From Allodiplogaster sudhausi (taxonomy: Eukaryota; Nematoda; Chromadorea; Rhabditida; Diplogasteridae): 64,000 nucleotides of DNA. Position 1 is the stretch's first letter, and each line of letters begins with the position of its first letter. Of the stretch, positions 1 through 12,275 are shown piece by piece. A model generated the notes under the pieces. That model did not search any database. It was not told the DNA's origin and worked only from the letters and a program-made list of their open reading frames with translations. The position numbers and the translations under genes were made by a program. The stretch covers positions 2,437,001 through 2,501,000 of the forward strand of contig CALZFC010000356.1 in assembly GCA_945643635.1 (NCBI GenBank), written 5' to 3'.

Positions 1-830
1 ATGTTCAGTCATTAATTCCTCTAATGAATCATTACATTCGAATATTTTAATTCGCTTTTATACAAGTTGATATTTTTAAATCTTAATGCTGGCATAAGAA
101 AAACCCTTTAAACTAGTAGGTTATTCCATTCGAAAGGTAAGCAAATCTAACGATAATAGGAAAAAAAAAAGTTCTACTGCTGGTAACTCGACCGTGCCTT
201 GTATTCCCTGGTGCATCCACCCAGCACCAGTGTTACTGCTACATCTTATAGTTCATTGTCAGAATCGTTCTTCATCTGTCCACACAAACTGCTCCTTTCT
301 TCTTCTTTTTTTCCCACCAAGGAAACCAAGGAGCGGAAACGAGCGAAGGAGGGAAAAGGTTAGGAAAACAGAGAAGGTCGCGGGAACGCTGCATAGATCG
401 AGAGAAGGAAGAGAGAGAGAGAGAGAGAAGGAGAGAAAGAGAGAAAGAGAGAAAGAAAGAGAGAGAGAAAGAGATAAAATCGTCGCAATAAAATAAAGAG
501 AAAGGGTCTCGAGCATACGACAGTAGGGAAGAGAAAGATAAGGTAGAAGAGACAAAGTGCAACAAGAGAAGGAGAGAAGTCGTGATTCACGGTGTCCAAA
601 GATGGAAGACATTAAGAAAACGAGTGTGTACCTTTACGAAATTTGGATGACAATTGGAAATGAGCGAAAGATTTCGAAACCAGGAAATATAACACTAATA
701 GTGGGCAAATAAGTGGAACATCAGTCAAAAATCAAACTATTTGAAAGAGTAGAGCAGATATTCTAAGAAGGATAAAGTGGGATTAAACTCAGGATCAGTG
801 AGTTTACTTTTAAAAAATCATGAAAATCCT
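1..830. other. Intergenic, GA-rich microsatellite, no gene seen
   Basis: No convincing exon. Positions about 405-475 are a GAGA/GAAAGA tract; the open frames across it on both strands come from the purine/pyrimidine bias and carry no recognisable protein. Confidence 0.6.
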
Positions 831-1026
831 GGTGTTCACTGACTCGAATTTAAAATTAGGCGAGAAGAAGGCAAGTGAGATGATGTTGACGAAGGCATCG
901 GCAGCGAGGAAGAGGCCGACGAGGCCGACCCGTGGAAGAGGCATCTCAATCAACAGCCACCTCGGGCGGCAGCTGGATGGCTGAGAGGACGGGCAGGTGT
1001 CACGCCCGGTCCACTTGGTTGAGTCA
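815..1026 (-). CDS. Possible single exon of a membrane protein
   Basis: Read on the minus strand, a segment starting after a possible TTCCAG acceptor near 1028 is open for about 65 codons. It contains a hydrophobic stretch (LPRVGLVGLFLAADAF, then VNIISLAFF) that could be one transmembrane helix. A weak GTCAGT donor lies near 841. No neighbouring exons were found, so this may be an isolated exon, a pseudo-exon or chance. Confidence 0.22.
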
Positions 1027-1299
1027 CCTGGAACAAGCGAGAAGGAGGAGAGGGCAGAGAGCTCGACAAAGAGAAAGAAAGAATTTTTTCCTAGTTGGGA
1101 GGGGCATGATTTTTTCCAAAGTTTTTCGAACTAATTTTCTTTGTTTCCACGGAGCCTAAATCAAAGCTAACTTGGATAATTCTGTACGCGGACTGCAAAT
1201 ATGCAGTGAACTGCCTCGATTTCGAGCACAAATGGCAATTTACAGCGAAATATTGCTCAAATGTGGCAAAATCGGGCGATAGTGCCTAAATCCGTGAAA

Positions 1300-1525
1300 A
1301 TTTTGTGCAAACGTATAGGATAGCACCCCCAGGCAAAGATAAAATGAATATGAAAACTATATTTAAAAAAAACAGAAACTTAAACAGTCCAAAGTTTAGA
1401 AATGGCCGCGACATCGTGTTTTTGGTGTGTTGTGTGGAAGTTAGGAAACCACAGAAAATAACGCATACTATGTTTAGCGAGATGCGTTACTCTGGTTAGT
1501 GGACTTGCCATTTGCACGAGAACGT
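1300..1525 (+). repeat. Diverged copy of the foldback-family repeat
   Basis: This stretch shares the family signature (AAATGAATATGAAAACTAT, then GGCCGCGACATCGTGTTTTT, then a TACTATGTTTAGCGAG-type motif) with the copies at 4300-5240 and in both arms of the large foldback at 30.7-32.0 kb. It is one arm only. Confidence 0.6.
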
Positions 1526-1699
1526 GGAATGTTGGAGTATTGTTCTTATTTATTTTTTCTAGATTTTCCTGTTAAAGCAATGCTTATTCTCCCTGCCTGA
1601 AAATCGGGCCGGACCCAAAATTATAAGGCCCGGAAAAGTACGGGCCGGGCCTAGCCGATTTGCATTTGCCATTCCTTTTCCTCTGTGTTTTGTGCTAGC

Positions 1700-2142
1700 C
1701 AGAGGTGCTAACGGGCCCACAAATTTTGGGCCGGCCCGGCCCGTCGGTCCCAAGGACTCGGCCAGCCCGGCCCGATCCCTTTCCGGGCCCTAGAATTTTG
1801 GGCCCGGCCCGTGGGCCCGTTTGAGCCCGATTTTCAAAAAAAATTTCAGAAAAAAGTCCGACGAGTTATAAATTGTTTTGAAATTCAGAATTTTTCATGC
1901 TCGTGCTATGAACATTCTTTTCAATGTATAGAAGAAAGAGTTTTAGGGGGAAAAATGAACAAATGAAGGAAGTTTTCCACTTTAAAATGCCACTAATCGT
2001 CCTGACTGGACGGCATTGTGCGCTTATCGGGCCCAATCGGGCCTGCGAGCCGGTCCAACTTTTTATGGGCCCGGCCCGGCCCGGCCCCGGGCTCTGGAAA
2101 GTTGGGCCGGCCGGCCCTACGGGCCGGGCCGGGCCGGCCACT
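1700..2142. mobile_element. Degenerate hAT-type MITE with GGGCC-rich ends (family A)
   Basis: The left end reads CAGAGGTGCTAACGGGCC, close to the 15-bp terminal inverted repeat of the intact copy at 56224-56629. The AT-rich middle (from AAAAAAGTCCGACGAG through to CTGACTGGACGGCATTGTG) also aligns with that copy. The right terminus is eroded and no target duplication could be identified. A short GGGCCGG-rich fragment at 1595-1660 looks like another remnant. Confidence 0.65.
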
Positions 2143-2159
2143 TTACTGCATCTATAACC

Positions 2160-2580
2160 ACTCTCTCATATCATCACTCTCTAGTTTCTGGGCATAGGCC
2201 TGGTCAGCAGGCCACTCCCTCTTGTCATATCGATTGACCTCTCTCGGTGTCTTGGGCCTCTCCCTCGCCTTCTTTCTCATCTTCCCCTTGCCAAAGTCCC
2301 GGCATAGACACTTCGTTCTTTGGCTCCGTGAGGAACAGCGGGTCCAGAGCTCTGCTCTGGCCCCCTCCCTTCTTTCTCACCCTCTTCCGTACCATGCTAG
2401 CATGCATACTTGTTGATTAATCTGTAAGAGGATGTGTAACATAAACTTGTCTGTTTTAATGCCTTGTATTCTTCACATGGTATAATGGCTTGTTTATTAC
2501 TTCCGAGCAGCCGGCCAGGCAACAATATCGTCATATGTATAACGTCAAATTTATATCTTCAATTCCCGCGTGGCAGGATC
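2160..2580. other. Intergenic stretch
   Basis: No supported gene or repeat was recognised here. Confidence 0.5.
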
Positions 2581-3185
2581 ACAGCCCTTGAGGGAATTTT
2601 GATTGAAGTAATCGAAATTAACAATGAACGAATTTCATTCTGTGTGGCGTTGAGAGATATGGCCGAATTGTCCTTGCGTGACATCAATGTGAATGATGAA
2701 TTGCATAACCGCACCAACCGCTTGAGAACAACGAGCAGCTCCCCCGCCGATCGCACGCATTGGTGTCCTGGGCGCTGTGCTGTACTCCTTGGTCTTCTTC
2801 CTCTTCATCCGGAGGAGAGGTGCGCATCGCACCAGAGGAGAAGGCAGAATATTACAAATTCTTAATTGAGCATACAACTCATGTTCAACGCCACCTTATT
2901 GATAAGAGTTGTATAATTCCGTCGGCACAGCATCATTATGTAGTTAAAGAATCTCAAAAAATATTCATCTTAAGTGGAGAGAGGTCTTATATGATTAATG
3001 AACTTATCAAGTTATATACTCATAGTCATAATGTAAAAGGGAATGTTGATGAATTTAATACCTATTTAAACAATGTGATTAAGAATGCCTATTTTGGTAG
3101 AATCTTGATTAAAGACTTAACAGAAACAAACAGAAAAAACCTTGAGTATAATAGAAAACAATTTATGAAAGATAACAAAGTTTAG
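2580..3185 (+). CDS. AT-rich putative gene, unknown protein
   Basis: Two open stretches follow each other. The first, after a GGCAG acceptor near 2577, encodes a short basic/acidic segment ending around 2730. The second is open from 2760 to a TAG at 3185; its last 115 residues (from APEEKAEYYKFLIEHT to KQFMKDNKV) look like a real soluble protein rich in Lys, Asn, Ile and Tyr. Codons are strikingly AT-rich compared with the other exons here. An alternative frame near 2765-2815 encodes a hydrophobic helix followed by FIRRR. I do not recognise the family. It could be a fast-evolving nematode gene, a pseudogene or an acquired gene. Confidence 0.4.
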
Positions 3186-3199
3186 TTGTAACTGTTATG

Positions 3200-4320
3200 T
3201 GGTTTTTGGGATTTTTTCATGTTTTCTTTAAGCATAAAAACGTTAAGTGTTGTATTTGGCAGCGGATTTGTTATTGCTTCGTTGAATAAATTGTTCTTTG
3301 TTTGTCTCGCCCGTTTTGAAACACAGTGCATGTGTGAATTTGAAAGGTGAAATGGGAAGGAGAGTTGTTTTGTCCTAGTCGAGGCTCTTGTTGTTTCTGA
3401 ATCTGGTACCTTCCTGGCCGGCACGAACAAGTACTATTATTGACCAGTCTCATGGAAATAGTACGCTATTACACGTTGATTAACAACAACAGAAAATCCG
3501 AGCTTAAGCAAAAGGCTGCAAAGAAATTTACAATGAATTAGATTTACTTTCTGTTATTTACTTTTGTTACCCTTCACTTCCCATTAACGTGGATCGCCTC
3601 CTTCTGACGTGTCTTGCCGTTCAAGGTGATTTTGAAAATAATGAAGAAAAAACCTTTAAAGGTTATGTACGCCGCGTTTCATTAGTTTCTTCTCTCTCCA
3701 CAACCCTCCCTTTTTTTCTTTCTCTCCCTCTCTCTCTCAATTTGAAACTCTGTTCTTGCCTCTCTCTCCGCCTATGTTTTATTCATCATCTCTCGGTCTC
3801 TGGCTTTCTTTGTTGTCTGGATCTACATACATATATCATAATTGCTTACTTTTCTTTCTTTATCGCGAAAGGAAATATACTTTTGAAGGGATAACAAAAA
3901 CAACTCAGATGAAATTTTGCAACATACATAATAACTAGAAATGGTTATAGCGAAGTGAGTATGAAAAAGTGTTACAATCAGGGATGATCAAAGCCCGGGC
4001 CGTTGCTAATTTGGCGGGCCCGGGCCCGGCCCGGCCCGCATACCCCACGGGCCGGGCCGGGCCCGTTTTAACATAGGCCCGGCCCTGCCCGTTGGCAATT
4101 TGGCGGGCCCGGGCCCGGCCCGGGCCAAGATTTTGAAAATAGGGCCCGGCCCGGCCCGGCCCGGCCCGCTTACCCCCCGGGGCCGGGCCGGCCCGGGCCT
4201 GGTTTTGACCATCCTTGGTGACAATAGTGAAAACAACCTGATCTATATCATGTTAAAGCTGAATCGAAAAGTTAGCTTAAAGCAGACCTGTTTTCCAGTA
4301 CCATATGGACGAAGGCACAA
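3200..4320 (-). repeat. Inverted fragment copy of the RS-gene 3' flank
   Basis: Read on the minus strand this region matches about 10660-11400 piece by piece: the ACTTGTTCGTG...GGCCAG block at 3290-3460, the GGCAAGACACGT block near 3595, and the AAAGCATATTTTCTTTCGCG-type block near 3865. It is a dispersed duplicate of non-coding DNA downstream of the RS/RGG gene, split by the MITE at 3979-4217. Confidence 0.6.
3979..4217. mobile_element. Non-autonomous hAT element (family B MITE)
   Basis: A 239-bp element begins CAGGGATGATCAAAGC and ends GTTTTGACCATCCTTG, so its two ends match the right and left termini of the full hAT transposon at 59839-63469. The inside is GGGCC/CCGGG repeats. It is flanked by 8-bp near-duplications, GTTACAAT on the left and GTGACAAT on the right (7 of 8), as expected for hAT insertion. 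It lies inside the inverted RS-gene flank repeat. Confidence 0.85.
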
Positions 4321-5250
4321 ATAAAATGAATATAAAAACCATGTAAAGAAGAATAAACATAAACTTCAACAGCCTGTAGTTTTGAAATGGCCGCGACATC
4401 GTGTTTTCGGTGTGTCGTGTGTGTTGCAGTTGGGGAACTCGGGAAAAAAGCGAGCTGTTGCTACGCAGTTAAAAAGGCGTAAAGTTGTCCGTTAGCAGTG
4501 AGAAAATGCATTAGCAGTTACAGAGTGTAAGGGTTCAACTGCTAAATTATACTGCTTCTGGACTACGAAGCTGTTGCATAGCATTGCATAGTGAACTGCT
4601 AATATTTTGAATTTCGAAAATTCCTGCCACGATTAGCCTTAAAGAACATTGTAAGGAACAAAATAGCTTCTAGTGCTCCGTCCGCCCTATGTTCCGATTG
4701 TGCACTCAGCTCTTAAGAAATGTATAGTTCGAAAAATCCGTCGAATCTCGCCTGCTGCCCTGGGTAGGCATCCAAGAGCCGGCTTAATTTACAAGTTTTA
4801 AAGCCCCTCTTCGGCCGATGCATGTAAAGTGGGGAACAGTGCTTTGGTAAATTGTGAACAGTACATATTTCCGGTGTGTTGACACTCGTCAGTACAGTAC
4901 TCAATTTAGCAGTATAGAAGTTCCCGTTAAGAAAACAATGGCACTCGGCGCCAACAGTATGCAATTTAGCAGATCAAAAGTACTGCTAAGCAACTGCCTA
5001 GAACCGGCCTAGCCTTCGTTTTGCACTCATTTAGCAGCAGCTACGCATCCAATGAGCAGCGTAGCCGTTGAAAATGCACGCAGGAGCAGTTACAGAGTGT
5101 AAGGGTTCAACTGCTAAACAACCTGCTAAGTCGTTGCTCTTGTAGTGCGTAGCAACTGCTCGCTTTTTTCCCGAGAAGGCGAAGAAAATTACTCATACTA
5201 CGTTTAGCGAGCAGCTGCTACTCTGTTTAGTGGACTTACAATTTGAAAGA
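4300..5250 (+). repeat. Foldback-family repeat arm split by another element
   Basis: The family sequence runs 4300-4437 (TTTTGAAATGGCCGCGACAT signature) and resumes at 5176-5250 (AAAATTACTCATACTACG, then CAGCTGCTACTCTGTTTAG). In the intact arms at 30.9-31.0 kb these two blocks are contiguous, so 4438-5175 is a later insertion. Confidence 0.75.
4438..5175. mobile_element. 738-bp MITE with 30-bp terminal inverted repeats
   Basis: The left end CTCGGGAAAAAAGCGAG at 4438 is repeated inverted at the right end (CTCGCTTTTTTCCCGAG at 5159-5175); the 30-bp termini match at 29 of 30 positions. The inside has no coding potential but many short CTGCTAA/AGCAGTT motifs and a 32-bp direct repeat (CAGTTACAGAGTGTAAGGG...) at 4516 and 5088. 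It interrupts a foldback-family arm. Superfamily not assigned because the target duplication is unclear. Confidence 0.8.
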
Positions 5251-5401
5251 GGACGAGGGAATAATTTTTATTTTATGCTCTTTCTAAGCTCTTGGATGCG
5301 GCGTGTTTTTATTTTTATTTAATTTTTCTAGATTTTCTTTCGAATTCGGTGCGTATTTTCTATTAGACTTTCGGTGGTCTATCGACTTCTACACGGCTTC
5401 T

Positions 5402-8400
5402 ATGCCGTATCCATCGCCGTCGGTTGGTTCCAGATATGCTCATTACATATGTGCATCTTTACATTATATATATATATATATATATATATATTTTACCCTT
5501 GGCTATTTGCTTGATTCTGGCCTTTCTTCTACATGGCTTCTATGCCTCATCCATGTATGAGGCTCTGCTTTATTCCTTTCCACGTTCGCAGGGAGCGAGT
5601 TCCCTGCACCAGAGCAGCGGCCGCCATGCGTTCGATCCGCGCATCATGTGCAGCAAGTGTGCGCGTCTCTTCTCGCTTAGCACCATCGAAGAGCACATCC
5701 TGCACGAGCATGTGCGTTGTCGGTGAGTGGTTGGCTCTCTTTTTCTCTCTGATATCACTTTTTTAAATCTATTTTAACCTATTGATTTCGAGTGCTTCAA
5801 TATTTCGAGAAAGAAGAGAAGATATTTCCGTCAATGGAGATCTACTTACTTCTGAGGAAATTCATAAATTCAGCTGCTGTGCTGCCTTCGAGTGTTGTGG
5901 CATCGTCTTCTTCAAAGCTGTTTTCTACTTTGACCACCTCTCGAGGGCACCGCCGAGCACTCATGCTGAGCACGCACCGCTTGTGCAGCAGAGCAAGGAG
6001 GTCAGAGTGCACGACAATCGAAATCCTAGGGTGGATATCTTAGGGTATCATCATGGGCAGTGATCAGCCTTCAACATGATTCGTATAGATTACTGTAAAA
6101 CTGCTATCATATGTAATAACATTAAACTCTATAATTATCATATTCACATATCAAAGGCGAGGTCTCAATTGAATGTATTCTGAAGTACCGGAAAAAATAT
6201 TCCACAGTAATTGAAAACAAATTTTAGCGATGCAAATGCGGTCAAATGGCCTTCGAGAAGACTAAGGATCTTATGATAGAGAGCATTGCTTACGGTATCG
6301 TGGATAAAGAAGGGAATAATGGTTTGTTTGTTTGTTTTTCTCTCTCCCATCTCTAGGACGATTATTCAAATCGGGGGGATAAAAGCATTATCTTGTCTGG
6401 TTTCAGTGTTCTTCCCAAAGGAGGGCCATCGTGAACACCTCAAGCAGATGGTCGCCTCTCATCAGAATCCACGCCTAAAGTTCTACGGCGATCATGGACC
6501 ATCTGAACGAAAGCAGAGGTTACTTTTGCAAGAAATCTTTGATTTGTTAAATTAGATCAATCCTTTTTTTCGTCTCGGTATTTTAGAAAAACTCTTTGGC
6601 GTTAGATTTCGATTTTTTTGAATTTTTATTTTACTTTTCTATCCTTAATTTAGGTTCCCTCGTACTTTTCACAATTCTAAAAGTAAATTTTATTTGTCAT
6701 TGAAGAGAGCCAGGTTTTGGCTCTCCGAACGGTAGAGCGTACTCCCGCAATGGCTATTCTGTTGGATCTCCTGGTGAGTGATGTCTGTAAAATTTATTCG
6801 TCAATTTATGAAGAAAAAATGATTCAGAGTAAAAGGTCTCTTTTATTTCGCGTAATACATGAGATTTTTTTTTATCGTGCAGTGTTTTATTTTTTCAGGA
6901 GGCCGTTACAGTCCTTCCGGAAGTCGCTGCGGGAGCCCCTACGAAGGCGGACCAGGCAATAGCCCTAGCGCGAATGATAATCCATTTGGCGGAGTCAGTC
7001 CTGTTGGGAATGCTGCCATGCCGAGCAGTCCCTACAGTAATCATCAAGCGGCTGTTCAATACAGTAACCGCTCGATGAGTCCTGCTCCACACGGCAGCCT
7101 CGCTCCGGCCGGATCCTATAATAACAACAATAATGGAACCGCCGACAGCCCCAACCACCGCCCGCGCAGTCCTGGTCCCCAGAGAGACATGAGGATGACG
7201 GCAACGAGCTCGTCATTTCCAAGTGAAGACCAAGCAACATCTCCGAAGTCGTCATCTCACGATAAATTCGCTATCAACATGCGACAAAGTGCAACCACCA
7301 ATACTAGGTGTTGTTAAAAAAATTTCTTCAATATGATAGATTACGACGTTATCACAGTGATAAGAGATAGCATTAATTATTTGAACTGAAATAAATCAAC
7401 CAAATGGCATTACAGAGTCGATCCTAGGAAGCAGCTCAGACCGGAGAACAACGGTGTAAAGATGAATGTTAAACGGGAACCGCGTAAGCCCTTATCTCCG
7501 TCGTTCTTTAACCGAATAAGCAAAATTTTGTTTTTTTATAACCCTTTACCATAATTTTTGATATTGAGAAATAAATATAGAAACATTTTCGACTCACAAT
7601 CAGCTGAAATTTCAGTCTTTCCTTCAGGATTCACTGGCTACGGTGATTCGCCCGAAAAAGAGAGTCTGTCTCATAAGACAGGTGTCAATGTTCAACCTGT
7701 GCAGGTTTGGAGAAGTCCTTTACTGCTTCATTTGGCATTGTCAAACAAACTTTTCGTGCAATAAAAATTTACGATCTGTTTAATCTTAACTTTTAAAGTT
7801 GATTATTTAGCATATAGTCAGTGTTAATACTCCGGTGACATCAAAGACACCAGTGGAAGCTCGACAAAAGATAAGCGGAGAATCAAGAACATCTTCGACT
7901 TCTACACCATTGACCAAAATTCCCCCTCCTCCGCCGCCTCCTCCCCGTCCTCGCGACCAGTCCACTGGACATGTTCAGCCAGCAGTGGATGCTCAGTCTG
8001 CTGGCCCTCAAGTGGCATTGATTGAGCAAGACCGGCCACCATCAGAACCGAGACCTCCGCCTACCGTAGTATGTATTCTGTATTTTTCATATGTCATCTC
8101 TACAACTTCCAACAGACTATGATAACGTGTAATGTGGAAAATGATACTATTTCAGACCCACTCTGATGGTATGAAGGCCTTCCCATCTTCTGCATATCAT
8201 CAAACTCCCATTGCTCCTCAACCATCTGCGAACATTGAGTCCGCTCATTTTAGGTTGGACTGACTGTGAGAAGTGCCTATCTCGGTAATAAGAAAACTTT
8301 CTGCACACCTAATTAGGGTCAAAATCTTCTGGCTATCATTTTTACATGCCGCTAGGCTAGAGGTGACCTAGCATTCGCTTAATGATCGCCAAATTTGCCA

Positions 8401-10483
8401 GAATATGCATAAATTATGAATTTAATTAGGTTCACTCTCAATTAGCAGAACAAGATGAGCTGCAAACGAGACCGTGAAAAGCAGTTTGTGCAAGAGTTGT
8501 CTTGATATCGCTTTGAAGTGACCTCGACTAATCCTTTTCTTTCTTGCAGCCATATTCTTCCACCTCCGCCTGTGCCTCCTCCAATCTATAATTGTTCTCA
8601 GGCTAATATGGTAAGCAAGGAATTGTTGAAGCAATGTTTTTATAATTTTTTGCTGGCTCGAAAATAAAAGTAGAGAAATCTGGTAAACAATATGAGAATG
8701 AAACTTTTGGTCCGCGTTATGTACATACAGATGTATTTATTTCTATTCATTTTTCAGATTTCAATTTATTTCTTCAGGTTACATTCTCTTTGCAGAATTT
8801 TTCGATGCAGCCGATTACACCGCAGACATACACGAGCTACGAAGGATTTGGATTCAAGAAGCTCACGACGCTACCAAAGCCACCTGCCGTTTTCGATGAG
8901 AACTATCAACAAGTAAAAGTTGTAATATGTGTATTCTTACATATTTTAATAAACCGCACGATATATATTTTTAAAACAACGTCGTTAACCTAAATCCTCG
9001 CCGTTTTTCCAGATCCACGCTTCAGCAGACAGCAACAATGCGATGAAATCTGCCGCCTATTCCAGCGGTTTATTGACATGGTATCTGTCTATTATTGCCT
9101 GTTTTCGCAATAATCTCTGAGAATTATAAACTAGTTTTTGAAATAGTTCAACCGCCACCAGGAGAGGTGAAGCGGGACAGGTTAATCGAACCAAATCTTT
9201 TTCAGCCAAGGCGGCAATAATCAAGTCTCCTCGGCTTCTCCTCTTCCACTTGGAGAGATAAAGGAGCAATACTCGAGTCGGAGTCGTGGAGCGGCGTCAA
9301 AGTCGAATCGGGGAGAGATCAGGAAGAGCCGTGGTCGAAGTCGGAGTCGAAGCAGTTCGAGAAGTACAAGCCGAAGCCTTTCTCGCTCCAAGGGACGAAA
9401 TCGTGGAAAGGAGAACAAACGAAGACGAAGAAGAAGTCGAAGTTCGAGCAGTCGGAGTACAAGGTCAAGATCGAGTTCGCGTTATTCGTCGTCTTCTTCG
9501 TCCACTCGCTCCCCGACCCCCAAGAGGCAGCACAAGGGGAAGAGGAAGGAGAGGAAGAGGAGTCGGAGCCGAAGCCCTAGTCGGAGGAGTGGTAGCAAAG
9601 ACAGAATTCGAATGAATAAAGGAAGAAGAAGCCGGAGTCGGAGTCGCTCCAAGGTCTCCCGAGGATACCAGAAGAGTCGACGGAGTCGGAGTCGAAACAG
9701 ATCGAGGACTCGCTCAAGATCTAACAGCAGACAGAGAAGCTCAAGCAGACGTCGATCCCGTGAGCCGCAGGGGAGAAGAAGCATTGGAGGAGCTGGCAAA
9801 GGATTTGATGCAGGCATGACAAAGAGAATTACATGTGTTATTGATAATATTTTTTGTGATTTTATCAAAACACAATTTAAAAATATATATCTTTTTACAC
9901 TTGCTTACTATTTTTTTCTACATAGCATGTACTCTTTTCTGCTTTCCCTTTTGGAGCTCCTAAATGAAAACAATTATTAAGTGCTCTTCTTTGAGATGGC
10001 CGCCGTGGAACCGGCAACTACGGATATGGGGGTGGCAGAGGAGGCCGTGGAGGGTATATCGGAAGAGATGGAGGGGGAGGCTACTCTGGTGGCGGAGGTA
10101 GATTCGGCGGGAGAGATGACGAGAGAGGAGGCGGAGGTGGACGCGGAAACAGGCTAGCCTGAGTTTTGCCTTTTCTAATCTTCGAAACATGCAGAGAAAG
10201 TAAAAATAAGGTTTAAACTTTGTTTTAATGGATTCCATGCAGAGGTGGCCGAGGTGTTCGCGGAGGTGGTCCTTCGTGTGGTGGAGCCAGAAATGGTGTC
10301 CTACGACGCAGCAACTCTCCCGAAGAGAACATCGGAAGAGTCAGTTTCAGTTTTGTCAAAGATATATTATTTTCGAATTATAATGTTTTTCTTAAATCTT
10401 TTTTTTTCGCCCAAAGAGTACAAAATTTGCTTCAGAATGAGTCGGTAGCCTGCGTTGAAGAAATGCCGCCAGATCTGGAATGA
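5402..10483 (+). CDS. Multi-exon zinc-finger-like / proline-rich / RS / RGG protein
   Basis: About 18 exons join in phase. Strongest exons: 5600-5725 (a C2H2-like unit, CSKCARLF...HILHEH), about 5793-6030, 6226-6300, 6410-6519, 6700-6774, 6900-7306 (Ser/Pro/Asn-rich), 7416-7482, 7628-7704, 7811-8070 (PPPPPPPP stretch), 8157-8252, 8551-8609, 8795-8911, 9014-9079, 9206-9832 (about 200 residues of RS dipeptides), 9993-10156 (RGG box), 10242-10338, 10435-10483. The protein ends EEMPPDLE. RS and RGG regions suggest a nuclear protein in mRNA splicing or processing; that is inference, and no RRM was seen. The first exon (ATG at 5402, donor after SPS) is tentative. The intron after the RGG exon would use a GC donor (CAG|GCTAGC). 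No close family is recognised. Confidence 0.75.
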
Positions 10484-12275
10484 GCAATGCATCATTCCAT
10501 TGTAAACCAAGGCTATTCATTTTAAAATATTAAATGCATTATATGTATGTATAATGTCATTTTCATCTGGAATTTATGAAATTGAAGTTGTTTGTTGTTT
10601 ATATCTCACGATCAGTTATTTTGTACGTGTGTTTTCTGCTTATTTGAGGGCTTCGCATTACCTTGGTTTATAAAACAGGTCTGCTTCAGCTCACGTTTCG
10701 ATTCTACTTTAACGTACAGATCTGGTTGTTTTCACCACTGCTTTTTCATACTCACATCGATTTTACCAATTATGCTTATTATTATGTTGCAAAATTGCAT
10801 TTGAGTTTTTTTGAGCCCTTCAAAAGCATATTTTCTTTCGCGATAAAGATAGAAAAAATTATGGTAGATCCAGACAAAGAAAGACAGCAAGAGACAGATG
10901 ATGAAAGAAAAATTGATGGAAAGAGAGACAAGAGCACAGATTTTGAGAGAGAAAGAGAAAGAGGAAGGGTGGTGGAGAGGAAAGAAAAGAGATAAAGATT
11001 AACTAATTAAACACGATTTAACCTTAAAAGACTTTTCTTCATTATTCTCAGCGTCATCTGTAACGGCAAGACACATCAAGAGAGCTATCCACGTCAATGG
11101 AAAATGAATAATAACGAAAATACAGGTAAAGTCTTCTTCCTTGTAAATTTTTTTTCAGACATTTTAATTATGAAGCTCGAATTTTTTGTTGTGCAATGGC
11201 ATAAGATTCCTATGAGATCAATTGATAATATTACTTGTTCGTGTCGGCCAGCCAGGAATGGCCCAGATTCAGCCACAACAAGAGACCTCGACGAGGACAA
11301 AGCGACTCTCCTTTCCATTCCTCCTTCCAAATTCACACTTGAACTGTATTTCAAGACGGGCGAGACATACAATGTACAATTTATAGAGTGATGACAAAAT
11401 AACAAGCACGCAGGCAAACATAATACTTATCGTCCACTATTATCATTATTGAGGACATCACAACACCTAAAGCAAACTCAAGAATAGTTTAAAACTAAAA
11501 AAGAGATACAACGAAAAATAAAATAAATTAACGGGCAAAGAATTACATTGTCCATTTTTTTAGTAACACAAAAGTTTTTAATATGTACGCATATATTTTT
11601 ACTTCCCTACATTCTCGCTAAAAATGACCCATATTGCCCATAAATAATATGATTTTTAAAGCTAATTGTTTAAAGCTGATTTCTTTCCTGCTCTCTCAGC
11701 TCGAATCTGCAGTACCCTCAGTACCACTCTCCCTGAAGGCGACTTCAGCCTGACAATGAGAGAGAATGAGCACATTCGTCTGCTTGTCTCGTTGTTTTGC
11801 CTCTGAATGTTCATATGGTTTAAATTTTAAATTTTATTTAAAATTATGTATTTAAAATATAATAAAAGTAGTTGGAGATAGGAAGAGAGAGCGAGACAGC
11901 GAGAAAGAGAAATAAGGGATGGACAGTGAAAGATCTAAAGGAAATCGAGTTAGCTAACTTATTTCGTTGTTCGATTTGTTAATTTCAGTCTAAATGCACT
12001 CGGGCGCCCGCCGTTAATAAATTTCAAAAAAAAAAAGTTTTTGAAACATAATTCGCCTTAAGTAGTTTCAAGCCAAGAGACTAGAGAGGCGAGAAAACCA
12101 ACCGCGATCGAGCCTTGCGTGCGAGGAAAATGTAGACCTTTGGATGGTACAATAATCTCACGAAGATTTTTTCCCAGTCATAAATATATTCTTTGAACAT
12201 GCTGTCTCGCTTGAACGGAAAAAGTAGGGGAAGAGAGAACTAGAGACGCAGAGAAGCAGAGAAACGGCATCGGAA
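10484..12275. other. 3' flank of the RS gene and gene-poor interval
   Basis: 10500-11400 is the parent-type copy of sequence also found at 34.0-34.4 kb (direct) and 3.2-4.3 kb (inverted). The open frames there lack protein-like character. The rest is AT-rich with a GA-rich patch near 11880-11915. No gene seen. Confidence 0.5.

Noticed and set aside
259..612. Overlapping minus-strand frames of 80-117 codons
   Set aside because: Driven by the GA microsatellite; composition is Ser/Leu repeats with no protein-like segments or splice context.
4006..4324. Pro/Gly/Arg-rich open frames (RAGPGPAR type)
   Set aside because: These are GGGCC arrays of hAT MITEs read in frame; the same applies at 1.7-2.1, 18.7-18.9, 56.4-56.7 and 59.5-60.1 kb.
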